A program made the translations under genes and the position numbers. A DNA stretch of 13,615 nucleotides from an uncultured Erysipelotrichaceae bacterium. GTDB taxonomy: Bacteria > Bacillota_I > Bacilli_A > RFN20 > CAG-826. Of this stretch, positions 1 to 6,829 are shown in pieces (within the stretch, counting starts at the first letter, position 1; every line of letters starts with the position of its first letter). The notes beneath the pieces were generated by a model. It was given only the letters and a program-made list of their open reading frames with translations. It did not search any database and was not told the DNA's origin. The DNA lies in the NCBI GenBank assembly GCA_900321535.1, contig ONWJ01000094.1, forward strand, positions 1 to 13,615, in the 5' to 3' direction.

Positions 1-254
1 CTTCTTCCGCCCCAACTTGATGCCGATTTTTTCGACTTCAAGATTGTGCTCCATTCATCGGATGTCAGGCGAAACATAAAATCTTCCTCGAACTTGCCAC
101 TGTTATTCTTGATTTGCTCGTTAAAGCGCTTAGTTTCATATCCGTAAATGCGGGCCAAATCAAAATCCAGCATAACCTTTTGACCCCGGACTTCATAAAT
201 AAGGTCCTTGATTAGGCTTTCGTCCAATAAAGCTAGAGGCGCTGAATTGCTCAT
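1..254 (-). CDS. ORF6N domain protein, N-terminal part, cut by the window edge
   Basis: An uncut reading frame of 84 codons starts at ATG 252-254 and runs off the left edge with no stop. After a short leader (MSNSAPLALLDES), residues about 14-66 match the ORF6N pattern: IYEVRGQKVMLDFDLARIYG, then residues 43-47 (ETKRF), then the conserved block NNSGKFEEDFMFRLTSDEW. ORF6N domains are small predicted DNA-binding modules related to phage KilA-N/Bro-type proteins. They are found in phage antirepressors and in many stand-alone chromosomal genes of Firmicutes and Bacteroidetes; the function of the stand-alone type is mostly unknown. The gene has its own promoter and lies just beyond the rpsR terminator, so it is an independent unit. 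The missing C-terminus would show whether it is phage-like or the chromosomal type. The domain call is firm; the biological role is unknown. Confidence 0.8.
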   Translation of the reverse strand, partial: MSNSAPLALLDESLIKDLIYEVRGQKVMLDFDLARIYGYETKRFNEQIKNNSGKFEEDFMFRLTSDEWSTILKSKKSASSWGGR

Positions 255-260
255 AAAAAG

Positions 261-289
261 AGTATATACATTTGTTTATGTTTTTTCAA
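261..289 (-). promoter_or_regulatory. Promoter of the ORF6N gene, probably leaderless
   Basis: On the minus strand a TTGAAA -35 box (284-289) and a TATACT -10 box (261-266) are separated by exactly 17 bases. The predicted transcription start falls at about position 254, which is the A of the ATG. No Shine-Dalgarno sequence lies between the -10 box and the ATG, so the transcript would start at or within a base or two of the start codon. Confidence 0.7.
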
Positions 290-304
290 CAAACGGAGGT
301 TATT

Positions 305-328
305 AAAAACCGCCCACGTGGGACGGTC
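305..328 (-). terminator. Intrinsic terminator of the rpsF-ssb-rpsR operon
   Basis: Read on the minus strand, ACCG-T-CCC, loop ACGT, GGG-CGGT forms a GC-rich hairpin with one bulged T. Five T residues follow (aaaaa at 305-309 on the plus strand). It lies about 90 bases past the rpsR stop and upstream of the ORF6N promoter, which separates the two units. Confidence 0.7.
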
Positions 329-333
329 TTGTT

Positions 334-410
334 CGTTTGTCGCTTCGTCGTCGAGGTGAATCCGGTTTGTCCTAAATCGGGGAATCGGGTTCGTCTTACG
401 ACAACAAACG
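334..410 (-). repeat. Inverted repeat in the rpsR 3' region
   Basis: Plus-strand CGTTTGTCG (334-342) pairs with CGACAACAAACG (399-410): five plus four base pairs with a three-base bulge, enclosing about 56 bases. It occupies nearly all of the space between the rpsR stop and the terminator hairpin. It may be a 3'-UTR structure; no known RNA family was recognised. Confidence 0.35.
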
Positions 411-416
411 CGTCTC

Positions 417-641
417 TTATTTTACTTCTGGGAGAAGGCCCATGAAGCGGGCATTCTTGATAGCGGTAGCAACTTGGCGTTGATACTTTGCAGAAGTGCC
501 GGTCACAGAGCGTGGGGTGATTTTTCCGTCAGCAGTGATGAAGCGCTGAAGAAGTTCCACATCCTTGTAATCAACGTATTTGATGTGATTCTTCTTGAAG
601 TAGCAAACTTTGCGACGGGAATGCATTTTCTTAAAAGCCAT
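417..641 (-). CDS. rpsR: Ribosomal protein bS18
   Basis: This 74-residue protein is a small-subunit ribosomal protein that binds as a complex with bS6 on the platform of the 30S subunit. The diagnostic core is complete: [10 protein letters not shown], then [14 protein letters not shown] near residues 23-36, then [18 protein letters not shown] at 39-56, then the basic helix [12 protein letters not shown]. Length is within the family's usual 70-80 residues. Only one cysteine is present, so this is the zinc-free type. The start is supported by AAAGGAA about nine bases upstream of the ATG. It lies 26 bases after ssb and is the last gene of the rpsF-ssb-rpsR operon, the standard bacterial order, followed by an intrinsic terminator. 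Confidence 0.97.
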   Translation of the reverse strand: MAFKKMHSRRKVCYFKKNHIKYVDYKDVELLQRFITADGKITPRSVTGTSAKYQRQVATAIKNARFMGLLPEVK

Positions 642-667
642 GGCTTGATTCCTTTCGTGTTAGTTTT

Positions 668-1129
668 TTAGAAAGGCAGATCGTCTTCAATCACGTCGAG
701 CGACTCAAGGTTGTTGCCTTGGGAGGTCGGCTCGGTTTGAGGTGCTGGGTCGTTTGCAGTTGGGTAATCTGGTTGATAGCCATTGTTGCCCGCCTGATCG
801 CCAGCGGCGTTCTTTCCTTCGATGAAGTCAACGCGGTCAGCGACGATTTCGGTCGTAGTAACTTGAACGTTCTGCCTGTTCATGAACGTACGTTGGGTAA
901 GTCTACCGGTAACGCCGATGAGATTTCCTTTATGGAAGAATCTGCCGAGCATTTCGGTTTGCTTTCCAAACAACGTGCAATTGATGTAAAGCGTTTGCTT
1001 TTCTCCGTTTCCGTTGCGGCGTCCTTCATCATGCGCGATGCGGAAGGATCCAACAGAAACACCATTTGGGGTTTTGCGGAGTTCTGGGTCGGCCGTAAGA
1101 CGTCCGACAATAATAACTGAATTGATCAT
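668..1129 (-). CDS. ssb: Single-stranded DNA-binding protein SSB
   Basis: This 153-residue protein coats single-stranded DNA in replication, recombination and repair. Residues 1-105 form the OB fold: it opens with MINSVIIVGRLTADPELRKT, then GVSVGSFRIAHDE, then LYINCTLFGKQTEMLGRFFHKGNLIGVTGRL in consecutive parts, ending in VTTTEIVADRVDFIE. A disordered Gly/Asn/Gln/Pro-rich linker (about 106-145) follows. The acidic hydrophobic tip EDDLPF is the conserved docking peptide for partner proteins, here with Leu where Ile is usual. A GGAGGAT Shine-Dalgarno lies just upstream of the ATG. The gene sits between rpsF and rpsR with gaps of 24 and 26 bases, which indicates a single transcript. Confidence 0.97.
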   Translation of the reverse strand: MINSVIIVGRLTADPELRKTPNGVSVGSFRIAHDEGRRNGNGEKQTLYINCTLFGKQTEMLGRFFHKGNLIGVTGRLTQRTFMNRQNVQVTTTEIVADRVDFIEGKNAAGDQAGNNGYQPDYPTANDPAPQTEPTSQGNNLESLDVIEDDLPF

Positions 1130-1153
1130 TTGTTATCCTCCAATCAAGATTGA

Positions 1154-1441
1154 TTAGTCTTGGTCGACAGTAACTAAGTAGCGGATAACGTTGTTGTTGA
1201 GACGTGCAAGACGCTCGAATTCAGCCAAACCGTTTGGCTCAGAGGTCAACTTGACGATGACATAATAGCCTTTGGTTTGCTTCTTCATTGGGCTTGCAAA
1301 CTCGCGTAATCCCCATTCCTTAACCTCACGGATGGTGACGTTGGAAGAAGTGAGAATGCCGTGGAGTTTCTCGATCTCAGCCGCCCTTGCCGCATCATCA
1401 AGATTTGCGGAAAGGATGTACATAAGTTCGTATTTCCTCAT
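1154..1441 (-). CDS. rpsF: Ribosomal protein bS6
   Basis: This 95-residue protein is the bS18 partner in the 30S platform. It opens with the family signature MRKYELMYILSANLDD. Later segments are typical: EVKEWGLREFASPMKKQTKGYY near residues 39-60 (family: WGxRxLAYPIxKxxxGxY) and a C-terminal strand, NNNVIRYLVTVDQD, at 82-95. Length is normal for the short form without an acidic tail. The start has a very strong Shine-Dalgarno, AGGAGGAG. It is the first gene of the operon, preceded by a promoter at 1521-1549 and a hairpin leader that may allow autoregulation by the S6:S18 complex. Confidence 0.97.
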   Translation of the reverse strand: MRKYELMYILSANLDDAARAAEIEKLHGILTSSNVTIREVKEWGLREFASPMKKQTKGYYVIVKLTSEPNGLAEFERLARLNNNVIRYLVTVDQD

Positions 1442-1447
1442 GATAAG

Positions 1448-1497
1448 CTCCTCCTAATTCGGTCTATGGGCCACATTATTTCATGTGACCATAAGAG
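1448..1497 (-). promoter_or_regulatory. Candidate S6:S18-binding leader of rpsF
   Basis: In the 5' leader the RNA TATGG-TCACAT, loop GAAATA, ATGTGG-C-CCATA can form an 11-bp hairpin (1465-1493) with one bulged C. It is followed directly by AGACCGAATT, which carries an unpaired CCG (1460-1462), and then by the Shine-Dalgarno AGGAGGAG (1448-1455). Upstream CTC (1495-1497) could pair with GAG of the Shine-Dalgarno. A hairpin plus a bulged CCG next to the ribosome-binding site is the known layout of the S6:S18 autoregulatory motif in rpsF leaders. The pairing is visible; the assignment is inferred. Confidence 0.6.
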
Positions 1498-1520
1498 TGT
1501 TTGCCTTTGCAGGCTTACGC

Positions 1521-1549
1521 ATTATACGCGTGTAGGAACCAAACCGCAA
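1521..1549 (-). promoter_or_regulatory. Promoter of the rpsF operon
   Basis: A perfect TATAAT -10 box (1521-1526) lies 17 bases downstream of a weak -35 box TTGCGG (1544-1549). The predicted start at about 1514 gives a leader of about 73 bases, which contains the hairpin/CCG structure. Confidence 0.65.
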
Positions 1550-1558
1550 GTACGCGTT

Positions 1559-1627
1559 GGTAATGCGCATGAGAGCCGCCACTTAGTGACTGTCTTAGGA
1601 AATGCGTTCGTTGAGACCGGTACTTAG
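1559..1627. repeat. Imperfect direct repeat upstream of the rpsF promoter
   Basis: Two copies on the plus strand, 1559-1586 and 1598-1627, share the ordered blocks GG-n-AATGCG, GAGA, CCG and ACTTAG, with three to six variable bases between the first two blocks. An 11-base spacer separates the copies. The second copy also forms the left arm of an 8-bp hairpin, GGAAATGC (1598-1605) with GCATTTCC (1627-1634). The area is GC-rich compared with the AT-rich stretch at 1635-1740, where I see no gene. Confidence 0.55.
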
Positions 1628-1736
1628 CATTTCCATTAATATTTATTCCTTCAAAACCTGAATTATTGTTAAATGGATTTTTAACGCAGCTATTTCAGTT
1701 TTAAATAATCTCAGTTTATTTCTTGTCTTTTAGGTA

Positions 1737-1777
1737 AAAGAAAAACATGCGTTTCCGAATCTCGTCCACGCATGTTT
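1737..1777 (-). terminator. Intrinsic terminator of lysS
   Basis: On the minus strand AAAACATGCGT pairs with ACGCATGTTTT (11 bp, perfect) around a 15-base loop, followed by a T-rich tail (TTTTTCTTTT). It begins about 15 bases after the lysS stop codon. Confidence 0.85.
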
Positions 1778-1792
1778 TGATGGTTTTTTTGC

Positions 1793-3277
1793 TTATTTCT
1801 CGTCCTTCATGGTCGGGAAGAGTAAGACTTCACGGATGTTCTGAACGTTGCAGAAGAGCATGCAAAGACGGTCAATGCCAACACCGATGCCGCCGGCTGG
1901 AGGCATGCCATAACGCATCGCATCCATGAAGGAGTAGTCGATTTCGTTGGCTTCTTCGTCTCCGCGTCCCTTGGCTTCAAGTTGAGCCTGGAAGCGTTCT
2001 AATTGATCGAATGGATTGTTGAGCTCGCTATAAGCGTTGCCAAATTCAAACCCATTGAGGAAGAACTCAAAACGCTCGACAAAACGTGGGTCATCGCTCT
2101 TTTTGGTAAGAGGAGAGACTTCGATTGGATAACGATGGATAAAGGTTGGTTGGATTAAGGTTTTCTCAACGAATTCATCGAAGAAGGCTTGAATGATGTA
2201 GCCAACGGAATTCCAGCTCTTTTCAAGTGGAACGTTATGCTTCTTGGCGAGTTCCACCGCTTCTTCAAAGCTCATTTGCTGATTGAAATCAATGCCGGTT
2301 TTCTCTTTGATCGCGTCCACCATGGAAATCCAGGCAAACGGTTTGGAGAAATCTAGTTCGATGTCACCCCAGACGATTTTTTCAGAGCCAACAACATTTT
2401 TGCAGATGGATTTGAACAAACCTTCGGTCCATTCTCTCATGGATTGAAGATCGCCATAAGCTTGATAGAGCTCGATGGTGGTGAATTCTGGATTGTGACG
2501 CGTATCGATGCCTTCGTTACGGAAGATACGTCCGATTTCATAAACGCGGTCGATTCCGCCGATCATCGCTTTCTTCAAGTTCAATTCGGTCGCAATACGA
2601 AGGGTGAAATCCTTATCAAGGGTATTGTGATGGGTGAAGAATGGACGAGCTGCAGCGCCGCCGGCAATTGGAGAAAGAACCGGAGTCTCCACTTCCACGA
2701 AGCCGAGTTCATCGCAATAACGACGAACCTCTTTGACGATTGCAGGGCGAAGAATCGCGATTTTGCGGGAATCGTCATTGACAATCATATCGAGATAACG
2801 TTTGCGGAAACGGTCTTCGGTATCGGTTAAACCATGGAATTTCTCTGGCAGTGGTTTTAAGCATTTGGTGATGTGGGTGAAACGGGTCACACGGATGGTA
2901 AGTTCGCCAGTGCGGGATTTCATCAACGTGCCTTTTAATCCGACGATATCGCCAAGATCAGACAATTTGAAAACGGAATAGTCGTGTTCACCGACAACAT
3001 CGATACCCAACCAGCCTTGGATGGAACCGTATTCGTCTTTGAGGTTGACGAAGGCGGCTTTACCCATGCGACGGATGGCCATCAAACGGCCAGCAACGTC
3101 CACTTCGATTGCGTTTTCGTTAAAGTATTCGGCGTCTTTATCACCATACTCTTTTCGGATATCGCAAATGCGGTCTTTCCAGTCATAACGAGTGCCGAAA
3201 GGATCGACGCCCAATTCTTCATATTTAGGAAGCTTGTCAACACGAGCTTGTTCTTGATCAGTAAGTTTTTCTTCCAT
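1793..3277 (-). CDS. lysS: Lysyl-tRNA synthetase, class II
   Basis: The 494-residue enzyme charges tRNA-Lys with lysine using ATP. Residues about 55-140 form the N-terminal OB-fold anticodon-binding domain (VDVAGRLMAIRRMGKAAFVN and following). The class II catalytic core follows: motif 1 near 184-203 (ending VEVETPVLSP), then AARPFFTHHN, motif 2 at about 244-269 (RVYEIGRIFRNEGID, RHNPEFTTIE), FGNAYSELNNP, and motif 3 GGIGVGIDRLCMLF at 462-475. Length matches the Bacillus enzyme. The ATG at 3275-3277 is preferred over one nine codons upstream because GAGG lies seven bases before it. The gene is transcribed alone: a divergent gene lies upstream and a strong terminator follows. No T-box was seen upstream. 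Confidence 0.97.
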   Translation of the reverse strand: MEEKLTDQEQARVDKLPKYEELGVDPFGTRYDWKDRICDIRKEYGDKDAEYFNENAIEVDVAGRLMAIRRMGKAAFVNLKDEYGSIQGWLGIDVVGEHDYSVFKLSDLGDIVGLKGTLMKSRTGELTIRVTRFTHITKCLKPLPEKFHGLTDTEDRFRKRYLDMIVNDDSRKIAILRPAIVKEVRRYCDELGFVEVETPVLSPIAGGAAARPFFTHHNTLDKDFTLRIATELNLKKAMIGGIDRVYEIGRIFRNEGIDTRHNPEFTTIELYQAYGDLQSMREWTEGLFKSICKNVVGSEKIVWGDIELDFSKPFAWISMVDAIKEKTGIDFNQQMSFEEAVELAKKHNVPLEKSWNSVGYIIQAFFDEFVEKTLIQPTFIHRYPIEVSPLTKKSDDPRFVERFEFFLNGFEFGNAYSELNNPFDQLERFQAQLEAKGRGDEEANEIDYSFMDAMRYGMPPAGGIGVGIDRLCMLFCNVQNIREVLLFPTMKDEK

Positions 3278-3304
3278 GATACTACCTCGTACTAATGCGG
3301 GCAT

Positions 3305-3333
3305 ATCTTACCCCAAGGCGGCTTAAAAAGATA
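3305..3333 (-). promoter_or_regulatory. Weak candidate promoter of lysS
   Basis: TAAGAT (3305-3310) could serve as a -10 box with a poor -35 match, TATCTT (3328-3333), 17 bases upstream. The start would fall near 3298, giving a short leader with the GAGG ribosome-binding site. That would exclude the upstream ATG at 3302-3304. Confidence 0.3.
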
Positions 3334-3356
3334 GGCCAACAACGCACGCGCACAAT

Positions 3357-3386
3357 GCTTTGCCAAAAAACCCACACAGGCAAGGC
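3357..3386. repeat. Inverted repeat in the lysS/glycosyltransferase divergent region
   Basis: GCTTTGCC (3357-3364) pairs with GGCAAGGC (3379-3386) over eight positions, one of them G-T, around a 14-base loop of A and C. The right arm lies just in front of the extended -10 box of the plus-strand gene. It could be an operator or part of a leader, and no binding protein can be named. Confidence 0.4.
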
Positions 3387-3392
3387 GAAAAA

Positions 3393-3401
3393 TGATAGTA
3401 T
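3393..3401 (+). promoter_or_regulatory. Extended -10 promoter of the glycosyltransferase gene
   Basis: TG-A-TAGTAT is an extended -10 element; no good -35 box is visible 17 bases upstream. The predicted start, about 3408, leaves a leader of about 27 bases before the ATG at 3435. Confidence 0.4.
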
Positions 3402-3434
3402 AGACTCGTGCGGACTTTTGCCGCGGAGCTCAGT

Positions 3435-4826
3435 ATGACTTTTTGGGATTTTATCGTTAAATGGCTGCAAAGCCTCGTCGGCGCCGATTTGATGATTGAG
3501 GCAATTAATAATAACAGGCCAATTCCAGCACAGGCTTGGTTGAATTTGTTTTTTTCTACCGTGACTTTGCTCATCGGTATCATGATCGCCTATCGTTTCT
3601 TTTATTTTATCCTCGGTGTTTTCGGGAAAAGCCGCACTTACAAGGACGCTCCAAAAGATAAAAAGTACTGCTTCTTAGTCCCTGCTAGAAATGAAGAGCT
3701 CGTCATCGCAAACCTCATCGATTCCATCCGCGCGATGGATTATCCTCAAGAGCTTGTCGATATCTTAATCGTCGCAGATAACTGTGACGAAGACGATAAA
3801 ACAGCCCAGATCGCACGTGAAAAAGGCGCGATTGTCTACGAACGTCACGATATGGCCCACCGCACGCTTGGCTTCGCGTTGCAATATGCGATGCGCGAGT
3901 TCGCGAAAGATCATAACGTCGTCGACGATTACTATGCCTACATTCGTTTGGACGCCGACAACATCGTTTCCAAGAACTACTTAACTAAGTTAAATAGCTG
4001 CATGCAAAACGCTGGATTTGACGAAGCAATTACCTACCGCAATGCCAAAAACCTCTCGGAAAACTGGATTGCCGCTATGTGCGGAATGAATGTCTATGTT
4101 AACGTTCTCATCAACGCAAGACCTCGTTCTATTCTCAAAACCAACCAACAAGTCTATGGGCCAGGCGCACGCTTCAGGTCTTACCTATTGAAAGACGGCT
4201 GGAACTGGACCGGTTTGACTGAAGACCTCGACATTGAATCCGACCTCACCGCGAGAGGATACAAACTAGGTTATTGCGAGGAAGCAATCTTCTACGAAGA
4301 AGAGCCAACAACCGTCAAACTCTTCGTCCGTCAGCAAATGAGGTGGACCAAAGGTAACCTCATCTCTTTCCGCAAGTATTGGTGGCCGCTCACCAAATCG
4401 TTCTTTAAGAAGCCAACTTGGAGCAAGTACGACATTTTCTGGCAGTTCTTCCCCTATTCCTTCTTGAGTTTCTATTTCGCATTCTTCTATCAAATCATCT
4501 CTTTGATACTTTTCCTTATTGTCGGAGAAAACGGGTATAACTGGTTCTCCTTTGGTTCATGGATCCTTACCTTGCTCGGCGGTATTTATGTATCCAATCT
4601 CTTCTATGACTTGGTTACCGTCATCCGCGAATGGAAGAGATTCCACCTCAGCCTTCCAAAGACAATTCTCTACATCGTCTTGTTCCCAATCTACCAACTC
4701 ATCAACCTTCCAGTATCCGCCGTCGCAGGCTTCATGAAGGTCACATGGAAGCACATCGACCACCACACCGTTGTGAATCCAGAAGACCTAGAAAAAGAAG
4801 AAGCAGAACGAAGGAAAAGCAAGTAA
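3435..4826 (+). CDS. Membrane-bound family 2 glycosyltransferase
   Basis: This 463-residue protein is a predicted inner-membrane processive-type glycosyltransferase. A transmembrane segment lies at about 34-62. The cytoplasmic GT-A domain follows, starting YCFLVPARNEE, with ILIVADNCDEDD for nucleotide-sugar binding, the metal-binding DAD motif (residues 173-175, in RLDADN), the catalytic TED motif (262-264) and QQMRW at about 300-304. The last resembles the Q-x-x-R-W motif of cellulose and hyaluronan-type synthases. Three or so hydrophobic segments fill about 334-436, and the tail is highly charged (EDLEKEEAERRKSK). The start at 3435 has GGAG six bases upstream; an in-frame GTG at 3408 would coincide with the predicted transcript start. 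It is monocistronic and divergent from lysS. The sugar and the product (polysaccharide or glycolipid) cannot be told, as no partner gene is present. Confidence 0.88.
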   Translation: MTFWDFIVKWLQSLVGADLMIEAINNNRPIPAQAWLNLFFSTVTLLIGIMIAYRFFYFILGVFGKSRTYKDAPKDKKYCFLVPARNEELVIANLIDSIRAMDYPQELVDILIVADNCDEDDKTAQIAREKGAIVYERHDMAHRTLGFALQYAMREFAKDHNVVDDYYAYIRLDADNIVSKNYLTKLNSCMQNAGFDEAITYRNAKNLSENWIAAMCGMNVYVNVLINARPRSILKTNQQVYGPGARFRSYLLKDGWNWTGLTEDLDIESDLTARGYKLGYCEEAIFYEEEPTTVKLFVRQQMRWTKGNLISFRKYWWPLTKSFFKKPTWSKYDIFWQFFPYSFLSFYFAFFYQIISLILFLIVGENGYNWFSFGSWILTLLGGIYVSNLFYDLVTVIREWKRFHLSLPKTILYIVLFPIYQLINLPVSAVAGFMKVTWKHIDHHTVVNPEDLEKEEAERRKSK

Positions 4827-4834
4827 AAGAAAGC

Positions 4835-4863
4835 AAAAGAGACGACACGGGTCGCCTCTTTTT
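4835..4863. terminator. Bidirectional terminator between convergent genes
   Basis: AAGAG-A-CGAC, loop ACGG, GTCG-C-CTCTT forms a hairpin with one A/C mismatch. On the plus strand it is followed by TTTTTC. On the minus strand it is followed by a T-rich run, TTTTGCTTTCTTTT. It lies nine bases past the glycosyltransferase stop and serves the ABC exporter gene coming from the other side. Confidence 0.8.
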
Positions 4864-4876
4864 CGTTAAATAGGAT

Positions 4877-6829
4877 TTATTTTACCTTGCCGCCGGTATA
4901 GAGCTGATAGTACTTTCCTTTTTCCGCCATGAGCTGCTGATGGTTGCCACGTTCGATGATGGAACCGTCTTCCAAGACCATGATGACATCCGAGTCTTGA
5001 ATGGTAGAGAGGCGGTGTGCGATGACGAAGACAGTACGGCCTTTCATGATCGCATCCATGCCCTGCTGCACCAACTTCTCGGTACGGGAGTCAATGGATG
5101 AAGTCGCTTCATCTAGAACCAGCGCTGGCGGGTTCGTACAAGCCGCGCGAGCGATGGAGAGCAATTGGCGTTGACCTTGAGATAAGCCTGCTCCTGCCCC
5201 ATAAAGAACCGTATCATAGCCGTTTGGCAACAAAGAGATGAAGTGATCAGCGTTCGCGAGCTTCGCGGCTGCGACGATATCTTCGAATGTCGCATCCGGA
5301 TTGCCATAGGCAATGTTTTCACGCACCGTGCCAGTGAAGAGGTTCGTTTCTTGCAAAACCATGCCCAAAGCGCGTCTAAGATCTTGCTTTTTAATCTTAT
5401 TGATGTTGATGTCATCGAAACGCACTTTGCCATCTTCAATATCGTAAAAACGGTTCAAAAGGTTCGTGATTGTTGTCTTGCCTGCTCCGGTAGGACCAAC
5501 GAAAGCAACCTTTTGGCCAGGCTTTGCATATAAGCTCACGTCGTGAAGGACGGTTTTGCCTTTTACATAGCCGAAATCAACGTTGAATAACTCCACTTTT
5601 CCTTTTAACCAGGTATAAGAAAGCGTGCCATCTCCATGAGGGTGTTTCCATGCCCATTTTCCCGTTTTCTCTGCAGATTCCACGGGATTTCCATTTTCAT
5701 CGGCTTTCGCATTGACCAAAGTAACGTAGCCATCATCCTTCTCTTCTTTCACATCCATGAGCTCAAAGATACGTTGGGCACCCGCCATCGCCATGATGAG
5801 CATATTGATGTTCATCGATAGCTGGATGATCGGCATGGTGAATTGTTTGCCAAACGACAAGAAGGAAACAATCGTACCTGGATCCATCTGGAATACATTG
5901 CTGTTTAGCACGCCCGTCTTAAGGCCAACCATGACAAGCGCGCCAACTAAAGCAGTCGTAACGAACTGAAGGAAACTGATGTTGTTGATGACCGGACCCA
6001 TAATGTTGGAAAACTGGCCGGCTTTGGTAACATAGCCGCAAAGTTCATTGTTGAGTTGGTCAAAGCCTTCTTTTGAGGCTTGCTCATGGTTGAAGACTTT
6101 GACGACTTTTTGTCCAGAAATCATCTCTTCAATGTAGCCGTTGGTTTTGCCAAGAGCGCGTTGCTGTCCAATATAAAACTTCGATGACTGCTTAGAAATA
6201 TTCAAAACGCAGATGAGAATGATGACGAAGAAAATGAGAACGACAATTAAGAGCAACCAGTTCGTGATAGCCATGAACACAAGGGTAATGATCATCGTTG
6301 CCAAGGCTTGCACAACCGTTGGCAAAACACGGGAGATCATCTCACGAAGTGTGTCGATGTCGTTGGTGTAAATCGACATGATGTCGCCGTGAGTCCTGGT
6401 ATCAAAATAAGATAACGGGAGCTTTTCCATGTGAGAGAAAAGCTGATCACGAATCATCTTTTGCGTAGATTGCCCGATGATAGACACTAAAATCTGATAG
6501 AAATAGACGGCGATGACGCCGACGGCGTAGACCGACGCCATGATGATAATCGCAGTCGATAATTCCATCGGTATGCCGAGGAAGTTTTGGACGTCTCCAT
6601 ACTCGGCTGGATTGATAGCGGGCATGATGAACCCGTTGATCAACACTTTGCCGATGAAGAAGTTACCTGTGACGGCTGCAGCGCTGGAAAGAAGGATACA
6701 AATGAGGGCAAGGACCAATTTCCCGCCGTGGTTGGAGAAGATGACTTTCAGAAGTCGCCCAAAAATAGAGGCCGATTCTTTTGCGGAAAGGCGATGGGCA
6801 TTCACGTTTGCTTTCATTCTAGGCGGCAT
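4877..6829 (-). CDS. ABC exporter half-transporter, catalytically competent subunit
   Basis: This 650-residue protein is one half of an ABC exporter: a six-helix membrane domain (about 35-355) followed by an ATPase domain (about 410-650). The ATPase motifs are Walker A GPTGAGKTT (445-453), Q-loop VLQE (Gln493), signature LSQGQ (549-553, with Gln replacing the second Gly of LSGGQ), Walker B LVLDEATS with catalytic Glu574, and H-loop His605. Between the domains lies an insert of about 40 residues (367-409) containing KTGKWAWKHPHGDG, known from related Firmicutes exporters. The ATG at 6829 is chosen because GGGAGG lies eight bases upstream, inside the end of the preceding gene, which it overlaps by 11 bases. 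The non-consensus signature complements the defects of its neighbour, so the two should form a heterodimer. The substrate is unknown; the MarR gene suggests drug-like or toxic compounds. Confidence 0.92.
   Translation of the reverse strand: MPPRMKANVNAHRLSAKESASIFGRLLKVIFSNHGGKLVLALICILLSSAAAVTGNFFIGKVLINGFIMPAINPAEYGDVQNFLGIPMELSTAIIIMASVYAVGVIAVYFYQILVSIIGQSTQKMIRDQLFSHMEKLPLSYFDTRTHGDIMSIYTNDIDTLREMISRVLPTVVQALATMIITLVFMAITNWLLLIVVLIFFVIILICVLNISKQSSKFYIGQQRALGKTNGYIEEMISGQKVVKVFNHEQASKEGFDQLNNELCGYVTKAGQFSNIMGPVINNISFLQFVTTALVGALVMVGLKTGVLNSNVFQMDPGTIVSFLSFGKQFTMPIIQLSMNINMLIMAMAGAQRIFELMDVKEEKDDGYVTLVNAKADENGNPVESAEKTGKWAWKHPHGDGTLSYTWLKGKVELFNVDFGYVKGKTVLHDVSLYAKPGQKVAFVGPTGAGKTTITNLLNRFYDIEDGKVRFDDININKIKKQDLRRALGMVLQETNLFTGTVRENIAYGNPDATFEDIVAAAKLANADHFISLLPNGYDTVLYGAGAGLSQGQRQLLSIARAACTNPPALVLDEATSSIDSRTEKLVQQGMDAIMKGRTVFVIAHRLSTIQDSDVIMVLEDGSIIERGNHQQLMAEKGKYYQLYTGGKVK

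Noticed and set aside
1..254. Prophage edge signalled by the ORF6N gene
   Set aside because: ORF6N also occurs in ordinary chromosomal genes, and no integrase, attachment repeat or other phage gene is visible in the window.
1361..1627. Open plus-strand frame across the rpsF 5' region
   Set aside because: It lies opposite rpsF and its leader, lacks a ribosome-binding site and shows no recognisable protein features.
1540..1634. tRNA, 5S rRNA or SRP RNA in the GC-rich rpsF upstream region
   Set aside because: No cloverleaf with a GGTTCGAATCC-type arm, no 5S core and no SRP tetraloop region could be found on either strand.
3278..3304. Nine-codon N-terminal extension of lysS starting at ATG 3302-3304
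   Set aside because: The downstream ATG has a GAGG site at proper distance and begins the normal LysRS N-terminus, and the upstream ATG lies at or above the likely transcript start.
3278..3407. T-box or lysine riboswitch upstream of lysS
   Set aside because: No T-box sequence or lysine-riboswitch core is visible, and the space to the likely promoter is too short.
3408..3434. GTG start for the glycosyltransferase
   Set aside because: It has no ribosome-binding site and coincides with the predicted transcription start, while the ATG at 3435 has GGAG six bases upstream.
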